From the NCBI GenBank assembly GCA_964408795.1, contig CAYPAW010000090.1, forward strand, positions 1 through 36,737: a stretch of DNA of 36,737 nt, in the 5' to 3' direction. Source of the DNA: JABMQB01 sp964408795. GTDB taxonomy: Bacteria; Bacteroidota; Bacteroidia; Bacteroidales; Prolixibacteraceae. The position numbers and the translations under genes were made by a program. Each line of letters opens with the position of its first letter. Positions within the stretch are counted from its first letter, which is position 1. The notes beneath the pieces are model-generated. The model saw only the letters and a program-made list of their open reading frames with translations, did not search any database and was not told the origin of the DNA. This document shows positions 8,137 to 15,776 of the stretch, piece after piece.

Positions 8137-8487
8137 TTATACCAGCCGGTTGGTTTCGGTATCCGGAAACACAAATACCGGTTGATAGGCTTTTGCTTCA
8201 GCAACGTCCATCAGGGCATAGGAGATAATAATCACCACATCCCCTACGGCGGCTTTCCGGGCAGCCGGCCCGTTCAGGCATATCGTGCCCGAACCCCTTT
8301 CTCCTTTGATCACATAGGTGTCCAGCCGCTCGCCGTTATGCAAATTCACGACCTGGACCTTTTCATTCTCAATTAAACCGGCAGCATCCATCAACTCTTC
8401 ATCAATGGTTATGCTCCCTGCATACTGCAGATTCGCTTCTGTGACCTTTACTTTATGAATTTTTGATTTGCAAACTTCAATTAGCAT
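8137..8487 (-). CDS. panD: Aspartate 1-decarboxylase (proenzyme)
   Basis: A 116-residue PanD, which makes beta-alanine from L-aspartate for pantothenate and coenzyme A. The self-cleavage site is G24-S25 in QYAGSIT, giving the pyruvoyl group on S25. K9 in CKSKIH, and the GERGSGTICLNGPAAR core with the conserved Asn and Ala of the active site, are present. Length is normal (family about 115-140). It follows panC by 15 bases and is followed by a good terminator, so panC-panD form a compact two-gene unit. Confidence 0.96.
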   Translation of the reverse strand: MLIEVCKSKIHKVKVTEANLQYAGSITIDEELMDAAGLIENEKVQVVNLHNGERLDTYVIKGERGSGTICLNGPAARKAAVGDVVIIISYALMDVAEAKAYQPVFVFPDTETNRLV

Positions 8488-8502
8488 CGTCGGATCGTTT
8501 CT

Positions 8503-9339
8503 TTAAAAAACTATGTTATCAATCAATCGTGTTTTGCCGCAATACACAGCAATACAGCCAACTTTACCCGATGGATCGTCCCATGTTTCTATGGGAAGCA
8601 GGTTTTCCTGGTCGACTATTTCAAAATATTCAACCTCCAGCTTTTCGCTTTGGTTGATGGTATGCGTCACCCAATGTATCAGTTCTTTTACGGATTTATG
8701 ACATGTCAGGTTCCGTGCTTTGGTGAGTGTTTGAAAAATCAGGGCTGCCTCATTGCGTTCATCCACGGTTAAGAGGCGGTTTCGGGAGCTTACGGCTAAA
8801 CCGTCCTGTTCGCGGATTATCGGACAGGGAACGATTTCTGTTTTTATCCCGAGCCGGGCAACCAGGGCTTTGATGATGGCCAGTTGCTGAAAATCCTTGA
8901 GCCCGAAATAGGCCCGGTGAGGCTGCACAGCATCCAGTAGTTTGCTGACAATCTGAGCCACTCCGTTAAAATGCCCCGGACGGTATTTCCCTTCCATGAT
9001 CCTGCTCAAGGAACCAAAATCAAAAACCCGGGAATCCTCTTCAGGATACATCTCCTTCTCATCCGGTACAAAAACCAGATCACAGCGTACGGTTTCCAAA
9101 AGCTTCAGATCGGTTTCCAAATCCCTGGGATAACGGAGCAAGTCCTTTTTATCATTAAACTGTGTAGGATTAACAAATATGCTGACCACCACGGTGTCGT
9201 TCTCCCGCGCTGCCTGTTCCACCAGCGACAAATGCCCCTTGTGAAGAGCTCCCATCGTAGGCACAAAACCAACCGAACCCCCCGGTCTGAATGCAGACCG
9301 ATAATCCCGAAGTTCCCGTTTTGTTTTTACAACTTCCAT
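8503..9339 (-). CDS. panC: Pantothenate synthetase
   Basis: A 278-residue PanC, which joins pantoate and beta-alanine using ATP. Family motifs are VGFVPTMGALHKGHLSLV (HxGH type), FVNPTQFNDKKDL, RPGHFNGVAQIVSKL, YFGLKDFQQL and the KMSKS-equivalent AVSSRNRLL. The start is the ATG at 9339, giving MEVVKTKREL; a longer open frame adds 67 residues that lack homology and run across the intergenic promoter region. The substrate beta-alanine is made by the next gene, panD. Confidence 0.96.
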   Translation of the reverse strand: MEVVKTKRELRDYRSAFRPGGSVGFVPTMGALHKGHLSLVEQAARENDTVVVSIFVNPTQFNDKKDLLRYPRDLETDLKLLETVRCDLVFVPDEKEMYPEEDSRVFDFGSLSRIMEGKYRPGHFNGVAQIVSKLLDAVQPHRAYFGLKDFQQLAIIKALVARLGIKTEIVPCPIIREQDGLAVSSRNRLLTVDERNEAALIFQTLTKARNLTCHKSVKELIHWVTHTINQSEKLEVEYFEIVDQENLLPIETWDDPSGKVGCIAVYCGKTRLIDNIVF

Positions 9340-9439
9340 GGTTCTGAAATTCAAAGTGCAAAGTAAATAAAATATCTTCCCTTTTCCATATCCTGCCAAC
9401 ACAAATAATTCGCCAGGAAATATGCAAAGAAATGCATTA

Positions 9440-9470
9440 TTGAAAATTAGCGATATTTTTACTACTTTTG
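9440..9470 (+). promoter_or_regulatory. Bacteroidota-type promoter for the GT5-like gene operon
   Basis: TTG at 9440-9442 and TACTTTTG at 9463-9470 are separated by 20 bases and match the -33 TTTG and -7 TAnnTTTG consensus with its expected spacing. The -7 ends 29 bases before the ATG at 9500, leaving a short leader. This is the best promoter match I found in the window. Confidence 0.75.
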
Positions 9471-9499
9471 CATCATAAATCAACGGAACGTTGAATCGG

Positions 9500-10303
9500 A
9501 TGGAAAAAAAGAAAATCCTGTATATTTCCCAGGAAATCACGCCCTATCTGCCAGAAAACAGAATGTCGGAGATTTCAAGGTACCTTCCCCAGGGAGTACA
9601 GGAACGCGGTAAGGAGATCCGAACTTTCATGCCCCGGTATGGATCGGTTAACGAACGACGCAACCAATTGCATGAAGTCATCCGTCTCTCCGGTATGAAC
9701 CTGGTGATTAACGATACCGACCATCCGCTGATTATCAAAGTGGCTTCCATACAGGCAGCAAGAATGCAGGTATACTTCATTGATAACGAGGATTATTTTC
9801 ACCGGAAAGCGGTGCTGAAAGATAAAAATGGCGAGGAGTTCGCCGACAACGATGAACGGGCCATCTTTTTTGCCCGCGGCGTACTCGAAACGGTCATTAA
9901 ACTACGATGGGCTCCCGACATCATCCATTGCCACGGCTGGCTCTCGGCGTTGGTGCCTCTCTACATCAAAAAATTCTATGTCGACGACCCGTTGTTTGCC
10001 CACTCGAAAGTAATCTACTCCGTATACCACGACGACTTTACCAAAAACCTGAATCCGGAATTTAAAAATAAACTCCGCGTGGAAGGAATAACCCCGGAAG
10101 ATGTGAAAATACTGGATAAACCCAACTTTGTGAATCTCACGAAACTGGCTGTCGATTTCTCCGATGCAATCATCAAAGGAACCAAAGCCATCAACAAAGA
10201 GGTGGAAAATTATATCAAATCCTCCGAAAAACTGTTTTTAGACTATCAACCTAAGGATACCTATATTGACGCCTATAATGATTTTTATGATAAAATGATT
10301 TAG
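9500..10303 (+). CDS. Glycogen/starch synthase-like protein, N-terminal domain only
   Basis: A 267-residue protein aligned to the N-terminal Rossmann domain of GT5 glycogen synthases: ILYISQEITPYLPEN at the start, FFARGVLETVIKLRWAPDII and HCHGWLSALVPLYIK (138-157) in the place of the family's DVVHAHDW region. The ADP-glucose-binding KTGGL motif is replaced (residues 18-22 are PENRM), and the chain stops where the C-terminal domain would begin; full GlgA is about 480 residues. It is therefore unlikely to be a working synthase and may bind a sugar nucleotide or act as a regulator. I chose ATG 9500 over an in-frame TTG at 9491. DUF4270 lipoprotein and glmS follow on the same strand. Confidence 0.85.
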   Translation: MEKKKILYISQEITPYLPENRMSEISRYLPQGVQERGKEIRTFMPRYGSVNERRNQLHEVIRLSGMNLVINDTDHPLIIKVASIQAARMQVYFIDNEDYFHRKAVLKDKNGEEFADNDERAIFFARGVLETVIKLRWAPDIIHCHGWLSALVPLYIKKFYVDDPLFAHSKVIYSVYHDDFTKNLNPEFKNKLRVEGITPEDVKILDKPNFVNLTKLAVDFSDAIIKGTKAINKEVENYIKSSEKLFLDYQPKDTYIDAYNDFYDKMI

Positions 10304-10339
10304 GCACGTATTGTAACGAACCCTTAAAAACCGGTTTGA

Positions 10340-11677
10340 GTGAAAAGGAAAAATAGGAGAATAAGGCAATTTTTGATTGCCCTTACTGCAGGATTGATTA
10401 CAGGAGCGTGTGACGACCCGGGTGAATTGGGTATGGAATTGCTGCCAAACACCGACCTGATCAGTGTACGAAGCATCATCGATTACAACAATCCGGCATT
10501 TATCTGTTCGGAAGATTCTCTCCGAACCGATGAAACAGAGAAAAGCCTGCTGGGCAGCATGACGGATCCCCTGTTTGGGAGAACCACCATTGATCTGGCC
10601 TGCCAGTATCGATTGACATATTACCCCGACTACCAGGAGGATGCCGTGGCTGATTCTGTTTTTCTTTACCTGTTCTACAAAAATTTTTACGGAGATACCC
10701 TCACTCCTCAGAAGCTTACCATCTACGAACTGGACCAGCCGATTTATGATACCGAGAAATATTACCAGGATGCGGATCTCCCGGCATGGAAAAAAGAGCC
10801 TTCGCTGGGAGAAATAACGTTTATTCCCAAACGGAAAATAGCCATTGATACCCTTACGGGCAGCATTGATACTCTCTACCAGACCCTCAAGATACCTTTG
10901 GATAGATCGCTGGCTAATAAGATTGTAAAGGCTGATTCAACCCATTTAACCGACATTGATGCATTCCTTGGCTATTTCAAAGGCCTTTATATTGAAGTTG
11001 CTGAGGTTTCTGAAAAAGGGACAATCCTGACCCTGGATCTTCTTTCCAATAGTACGATCAACGGTTCGGCCGTGTTGATTCATTATCATGAGACCAATCC
11101 CGAAAGCGGTGAACCGGACACTTTGTCCACGCCCCTCATTGTTACCAATATGAGTGCCCGTGTGAACCGGTACCGGCACGATTATTCCGAAACTCCGTTT
11201 GCCGGACAGCTTGACAAGGAACAAACCAATGCCGGAAACCTGTATCTTCAGAGCACCGGCGGCCTGCGGTCCAAAGTGTTTCTCCCGGGACTGAACTCCT
11301 GGAAGGATTCGGTGAATGTGGCCATCAACAAAGCCGAACTGGTATTCCGGATCGATACCACCGTTTCCAACCTCTCTGCATTCCCACCACCCAACCGGCT
11401 GCTGCTTACCATTATCGATGAAGACGGACAGGAGTTCTTACCCAAAGATTACTCCTTCAGTTCATCCTATTACGGAGGCACCTTAAACACCTCCGATTAC
11501 AGCTATCGGTTTAATATTGCACAACATATTCAGGAAATCCTGAAAGGGAATTTTACCAACAACGGGTTTTACCTCAGCACAGCCAATAAAACAGGAGAAT
11601 ACAGACGGGTGGTCCTCGAAGGAGAAGACCAAAACGGAATCGAATTGCGCATCGCCTATTCAAAAGTATTACAGTAA
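10340..11677 (+). CDS. DUF4270 family lipoprotein
   Basis: A 445-residue outer-surface or periplasmic lipoprotein. The signal peptide ends in lipobox ITGAC (lipidated C24), followed by DDPGELGMELLPNTD, which is typical of DUF4270. The body is rich in beta strands and has ADSVFLYLFYKNFYGDTL, the central LYLQSTGGLRSKVFLPGL and a C-terminal GFYLSTANKTGEYRRVVL, all consistent with that family, whose function is not known. The start is GTG at 10340, since no ATG precedes the signal peptide in frame. It sits 36 bases after the GT5-like gene and 78 bases before glmS, a gene order I recall as recurrent in Bacteroidota. Confidence 0.87.
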   Translation: MKRKNRRIRQFLIALTAGLITGACDDPGELGMELLPNTDLISVRSIIDYNNPAFICSEDSLRTDETEKSLLGSMTDPLFGRTTIDLACQYRLTYYPDYQEDAVADSVFLYLFYKNFYGDTLTPQKLTIYELDQPIYDTEKYYQDADLPAWKKEPSLGEITFIPKRKIAIDTLTGSIDTLYQTLKIPLDRSLANKIVKADSTHLTDIDAFLGYFKGLYIEVAEVSEKGTILTLDLLSNSTINGSAVLIHYHETNPESGEPDTLSTPLIVTNMSARVNRYRHDYSETPFAGQLDKEQTNAGNLYLQSTGGLRSKVFLPGLNSWKDSVNVAINKAELVFRIDTTVSNLSAFPPPNRLLLTIIDEDGQEFLPKDYSFSSSYYGGTLNTSDYSYRFNIAQHIQEILKGNFTNNGFYLSTANKTGEYRRVVLEGEDQNGIELRIAYSKVLQ

Positions 11678-11755
11678 CTCCGTTCCCTGAGGAGGGCATT
11701 CTATGGGCATTAATGAAAGGAAACCCCGGCTAACAAAACCAAAAAATGAAAAACG

Positions 11756-13594
11756 ATGTGTGGAATTATTGGGTACATCGGAGATAAAAATGTCTATCCG
11801 ATCTTGCTAAAAGGATTAAAAAGGCTGGAATACCGGGGATATGATTCCGCCGGGATCGCCTTATGCAACGCAGGCATCAAAATTTACAAACAAAAGGGGA
11901 AAGTCAGTGACCTGGAGTCCTATGTAGCCGATAAGGACATAGGCGGTACCATAGGAATCGGCCATACCCGGTGGGCGACCCACGGTGAACCCAACCATTC
12001 AAATGCCCATCCTCATACTTCCATGAACCACCAATTTACCCTGGTACACAACGGAATCATAGAAAACTATAATGACCTGAAAAACGATCTCCTCAAAAAG
12101 AAGTATACCTTTCAGAGCGATACCGATACGGAGGTGCTGGCCAACCTGATTGAATATTTTTATGTTCAGGGTCCGGATATAACTGCGGAATATGCGGTAA
12201 GGCTGGCTCTTTCAAAGGTTGTGGGGGCTTATGGGATTGTGGTGATCTCCCATGAGGAACAGAATAAGCTGATTGCCGCCCGTAAAGGCAGTCCCCTGGT
12301 AATCGGAATCGGCAAAGGAGAATATTTCCTGGCTTCCGATGCCGGCCCCATAGGGGAATATACCGAACATGCCGTCTACCTGAATGATTACGACCTGGCC
12401 ATCATCGAAAAAGAGAGCCTGACCCTGAAAAATATCGAAAACCAGCCGGTATCGGTAAAAATTCAGCCCTTGCATCTCAAAATCGGTGAACTCGAAAAGG
12501 GAGAGTTTGCACATTTCATGCTCAAGGAGATTTTTGAACAACCGGAAACCATTGCCGACACTTTCCGGGGGAGGCTTCGCACCGGCCAACAGGAAATCGT
12601 CCTGGGTGGATTGATCGATGTGCTGCCCCGGTTGATTGAGGCTCAACGGATCATTCTCATTGGGTGCGGCACCTCATGGCATGCGGCCCTGATCGGTGAA
12701 TACCTGATTGAAGAGTATGCACGCATCCCGGTGGAAGTGGAATATGCCTCCGAGTTCCGCTACAGAAATCCGATTCTTTCGGAAAAAGATGTGGTGATAG
12801 CCATCAGCCAGAGTGGGGAAACCGCGGATACCCTGGCTGCCCTCAGCATGGCTAAAAACCGGGGTGCTTTAATTCTGGGAATCTGCAATGTGGTAGGTTC
12901 AAGCATAGCCCGCGAAACAAAAGCGGGCGTCTACACCCATGCCGGCGTGGAAATCGGTGTGGCCTCAACCAAAGCATTCTCAGCGCAGGTCACGGTACTT
13001 ACCATGCTCGCCCTGAAAATCGCCAAAGAAAAAAACAGCATTAAAAACGAGAATTACTCCACCTTAATCAATGAATTATCCGCCATTCCGGAGAAAGCAA
13101 AAACCATCCTGCTGAACCATCCCCACATAAAACAGATAGCAGAAAAATACACAGAGGCTATAAATGCCCTTTATCTGGGGCGGGGAACCCTCTTCCCGGT
13201 CGCCCTCGAAGGCGCCTTAAAACTTAAGGAAATATCCTATATCCATGCCGAAGGGTATGCCGCCGGAGAAATGAAACACGGACCCATAGCCCTGGTCGAC
13301 GATAACCTGCCGGTGATCGTTGTGGCTCCCCAGGATCATTACTATGAGAAAATTGTTAGCAACATCCAGGAAGTAAAAGCCCGCAAGGGAAATATCATTG
13401 CCGTGGTTACCGAAGGCGATACACGGCTAAAGGAAATGGTAGACGATATCATTGAGATCCCCCGGTCGCATCCGGCCGTGGCACCTCTCCTGGCGGTAAT
13501 CCCGCTTCAACTGCTGGCTTACCATGTTGCCGTTTTACGCGGCTGCAGTGTCGACCAACCCCGGAACCTGGCCAAATCGGTAACCGTGGAATAA
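11756..13594 (+). CDS. glmS: Glutamine-fructose-6-phosphate aminotransferase (isomerizing)
   Basis: A 612-residue GlmS, the entry enzyme of the amino-sugar pathway to UDP-GlcNAc. The N-terminal glutaminase domain begins MCGIIGYIG with catalytic Cys2 (Cys1 after Met removal), followed by RWATHGEPNHSNAHPH and DTDTEVLANLIE. Two SIS sugar-isomerase domains fill residues about 285-600, with GCGTSWHAA, ISQSGETADTLAAL and the C-terminal end DQPRNLAKSVTVE that is diagnostic of GlmS. Length is normal. It is the last gene of the plus-strand unit and ends seven bases from the convergent DUF4252 gene, with no room for a terminator between. Confidence 0.98.
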   Translation: MCGIIGYIGDKNVYPILLKGLKRLEYRGYDSAGIALCNAGIKIYKQKGKVSDLESYVADKDIGGTIGIGHTRWATHGEPNHSNAHPHTSMNHQFTLVHNGIIENYNDLKNDLLKKKYTFQSDTDTEVLANLIEYFYVQGPDITAEYAVRLALSKVVGAYGIVVISHEEQNKLIAARKGSPLVIGIGKGEYFLASDAGPIGEYTEHAVYLNDYDLAIIEKESLTLKNIENQPVSVKIQPLHLKIGELEKGEFAHFMLKEIFEQPETIADTFRGRLRTGQQEIVLGGLIDVLPRLIEAQRIILIGCGTSWHAALIGEYLIEEYARIPVEVEYASEFRYRNPILSEKDVVIAISQSGETADTLAALSMAKNRGALILGICNVVGSSIARETKAGVYTHAGVEIGVASTKAFSAQVTVLTMLALKIAKEKNSIKNENYSTLINELSAIPEKAKTILLNHPHIKQIAEKYTEAINALYLGRGTLFPVALEGALKLKEISYIHAEGYAAGEMKHGPIALVDDNLPVIVVAPQDHYYEKIVSNIQEVKARKGNIIAVVTEGDTRLKEMVDDIIEIPRSHPAVAPLLAVIPLQLLAYHVAVLRGCSVDQPRNLAKSVTVE

Positions 13595-13601
13595 CAAAAA
13601 A

Positions 13602-14537
13602 CTACCGCTTTTTGGTCTTGATGCGAATGACCCCTTTCTCCTTGTCGGTTGTCTTATTCACCTGTATGCTTTCAATATCATCCGGAGCCAACTCTTTGAC
13701 TGCTTTGGCGGTTACTTTTTCCCCATCAATATAGTACACTGCATTGGTATCCCCGGGAGCGGTCAGAAAAATCGGCTTCCGGCCATACATCTCTTCCATC
13801 TGACGATACTTCTCGGCCATTTCGCTCTGTTTCTGAACCATCTCCCTGGCCTTTTCCTCCAACAGCATCCGTTGTTCTTCGGTCATGTGCCTTTGTTCCC
13901 GTATCTGCTCCCTGAGTTCGCGGATCTTTTCTTCATCGAAAAATTCACGCTGGGGGTATTGAAATCTGAACTCCGGCAAGGTCAAAGTACTTCCCATCAC
14001 CTGCCATGAAGAACCTCCGTTTATTTTATTGAGGTTTTCCAGACCTCGCACATTCAATACGCTGCTTAACTGACTCAGTCCCGACATATTCACATCGCCG
14101 TTCATTTCTATGAGATTCACCGATGCAGAGGAAGCTGTTATCAGGGCCAGGGAACCAACTTTCTCTCCTCTCTTTTGAAGATATACCTTCACATCTTCTC
14201 CCATTTGCTTTTCGGTTTTAAAAAGCGTATACCCCGATTCGCTGTAATGTTTCAGCAGTTCGGTATGCAGATCCTCAAGGTTCATCCCTTTTTGAGCCCC
14301 GAATTTATTCAGCGAAGCCACAGTTATGTGATCCAGTCCTTTGAGGGTTTCATAAACCGGAGAATCCTCTTCGACGTTCTTTTTCCTCAGATACAGGTCG
14401 AACATGTCTTCCGTTATCCGTGTAGCACTGAATCCATCCTCCTTGGCATATTTATCTGTCAGCTGTTGAAAAATATCCTGAGCTCCGGACAGAAAGCCTG
14501 CACACATCAGGATATAAAGCAATACGGTTTTTTTCAT
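13602..14537 (-). CDS. DUF4252 protein with coiled coil and plug-like C-terminus
   Basis: A 311-residue exported protein with a signal peptide (MKKTVLLYILMCAGFLSGAQ, cut near 20). Residues about 22-175 fit DUF4252, a Bacteroidota family often next to ECF sigma factors. Residues about 198-250 form a charged coiled coil (EEKIRELREQIREQ and similar). The last 45 residues are unusual: AVYYIDGEKV, LAPDDIESIQVNK and KGVIRIKTKK match the sequence pattern of the plug region of TonB-dependent transporters (VxDGxxV, NPDDIESIxVLK, GVIxITTKK). The gene is the third in the sigma operon and begins 10 bases after the previous stop. A role in envelope signalling is inferred. Confidence 0.82.
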   Translation of the reverse strand: MKKTVLLYILMCAGFLSGAQDIFQQLTDKYAKEDGFSATRITEDMFDLYLRKKNVEEDSPVYETLKGLDHITVASLNKFGAQKGMNLEDLHTELLKHYSESGYTLFKTEKQMGEDVKVYLQKRGEKVGSLALITASSASVNLIEMNGDVNMSGLSQLSSVLNVRGLENLNKINGGSSWQVMGSTLTLPEFRFQYPQREFFDEEKIRELREQIREQRHMTEEQRMLLEEKAREMVQKQSEMAEKYRQMEEMYGRKPIFLTAPGDTNAVYYIDGEKVTAKAVKELAPDDIESIQVNKTTDKEKGVIRIKTKKR

Positions 14538-14547
14538 GATCTTGTAT

Positions 14548-14988
14548 TTATTGAATGATTATTTCCACGTTGTCATCGACCCAAAGCACCAGCATATCCT
14601 CAGGCTCCCGGGGTTGAATGGTTTCAGAAACCCGGTACATGGCCTGTTCCATGACATGAAAGCGGTATTCCATGTCCCGGGATTTCTTCTCCTGAAAACC
14701 AAGGTAACATCCCAGCACCACCAGAACCGAAGCTGCGGCTGATAAAATACCTGTTATCCAACGGATTTTTCTTTTCCTTTGGATCTGGATGCTTTGGATG
14801 GTTTCAAAAACGGCATCTTCCAGATCCTCCGGCACCCTGCCTTCTTCGCGATAAACCATGAAGGCATCCCTTTCCGGAGACCGGTGTTCATCGTTGAGAA
14901 ACTCCTCCCGAAGGATCGCCTCCTCCTGAAGGGTCGTTTCTCCCCTATAATATTTGTTTAACAGATTGTTTTTCTGATCCTTGTTCAT
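14548..14988 (-). CDS. Single-helix membrane protein in anti-sigma position
   Basis: A 146-residue protein with a cytoplasmic, acidic N-terminal region (NKYYRGETTLQEEAILREEF), one predicted membrane helix (about residues 77-97, KIRWITGILSAAASVLVVLG), and a short outer C-terminal part ending LVLWVDDNVEIIIQ. I use the ATG at 14988; another ATG at 14994 adds two residues. The gene overlaps the end of the sigma factor gene by about 44 bases, so the two are translationally coupled. The topology and location are those of an anti-sigma factor, but the ZAS motif (HxxxCxxC) is absent, so it is better called a candidate regulator of the adjacent sigma factor. Confidence 0.78.
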   Translation of the reverse strand: MNKDQKNNLLNKYYRGETTLQEEAILREEFLNDEHRSPERDAFMVYREEGRVPEDLEDAVFETIQSIQIQRKRKIRWITGILSAAASVLVVLGCYLGFQEKKSRDMEYRFHVMEQAMYRVSETIQPREPEDMLVLWVDDNVEIIIQ

Positions 14989-15484
14989 AGTCATACATTT
15001 TTAACAATTCCTTTTTCACCTTCCTCCGTGCACGGGAAAGAATCACCCTGATGTGGGGAATCTCATATCCGGTCATCTCCCTAATCTCCTCAAAGGAAAA
15101 ACCATCCATATCGCGCATCCTGATTACCTCCCGGTATTTCTCCGGAAGCGCTTCAATAATCTTACATACCTGCTTGTATCCCTCTTTCATTTCCAGGCTT
15201 TTTTCCTCGCTCCGAAGAGCATGTATTTTAAACTCTTCCTGGGTACTGATCCGCGACGGACGTTTCTTTTTCAAGGTATCCAAACAGTAATTTTTGGCCA
15301 CAGAGATTATATATGCCTGCCTATTGGTGCATTGATCCAGATTGTTTCGCCTGCTCCATAGCTTTAGCATCAGTTCCTGGACGGCATCCCTGCTCTCCTC
15401 CTCATCCCTCAGAAGCCGTTTCATCATCGGATAAAGCTTCCGGGTGAACGGGATGATCTGTTGTCTGAATTCCTCAGCTGTCAT
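14945..15484 (-). CDS. ECF-type RNA polymerase sigma-70 factor
   Basis: A 179-residue extracytoplasmic-function sigma factor. Region 2 covers about residues 18-60 (LYPMMKRLLRDEEESRDAVQ and KLWSRRNNL) and region 4 the C-terminal half (ALPEKYREVIRMRDMDGFSF, EEIREMTGYEIPHIRVILSR), including the helix-turn-helix. There is no long C-terminal extension. The ATG at 15484 (MTAEEFRQQ) is preferred to an in-frame TTG 13 codons earlier. The next gene overlaps its end and encodes a one-helix membrane protein, and the third a DUF4252 protein, which is a standard Bacteroidota ECF operon layout. Its targets are unknown. Confidence 0.92.
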   Translation of the reverse strand: MTAEEFRQQIIPFTRKLYPMMKRLLRDEEESRDAVQELMLKLWSRRNNLDQCTNRQAYIISVAKNYCLDTLKKKRPSRISTQEEFKIHALRSEEKSLEMKEGYKQVCKIIEALPEKYREVIRMRDMDGFSFEEIREMTGYEIPHIRVILSRARRKVKKELLKMYDYEQGSEKQSVKQIL

Positions 15485-15687
15485 TCTGTAAGTAACGACG
15501 ATTTCATTCCCAATGTATAACAATCTACCCCATTGTTTTCTTTTCTTTTTCCTGAAAACTTCGTTTGGCAGATTTTACGTGCTTTTCAGCCGGTTATTTT
15601 TTTATATGATTAAAAGGATAAGATTTATAAGGGATCATATGCCTGCCTGCATAAAACATACGTTTCGAAATGCTCTCCGGCACTCTG

Positions 15688-15711
15688 TAATTCACAATCA
15701 CCTGTGAATAA
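15688..15711. repeat. Inverted repeat ATTCACA-N6-TGTGAAT
   Basis: A perfect 7-bp inverted repeat, arms at 15690-15696 and 15703-15709 with a 6-base centre, lies in the 292-bp divergent region between the sigma factor (minus) and the 245-residue gene (plus), 67 bases before the latter's ATG. The right arm with its flank is TGTGAATAA, the complement of TTATTCACA, which fits the DnaA-box consensus TTATNCACA; the left arm, TAATTCACA, differs at one base. An AT-rich tract lies at 15592-15640. A transcription-factor operator is at least as likely as DnaA binding. Nothing else, apart from these, stands out in the divergent region. Confidence 0.5.
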
Positions 15712-15776
15712 CATTCCCTGCGAACGGGACTATTTCTCATGGAGGCTTTGTAAATTCGCATAAAAACAAGAGACCT

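Noticed and set aside
9340..9540. 67-residue upstream extension of PanC
   Set aside because: PanC homologues begin at the internal Met; the extension has no homology and covers the divergent promoter.
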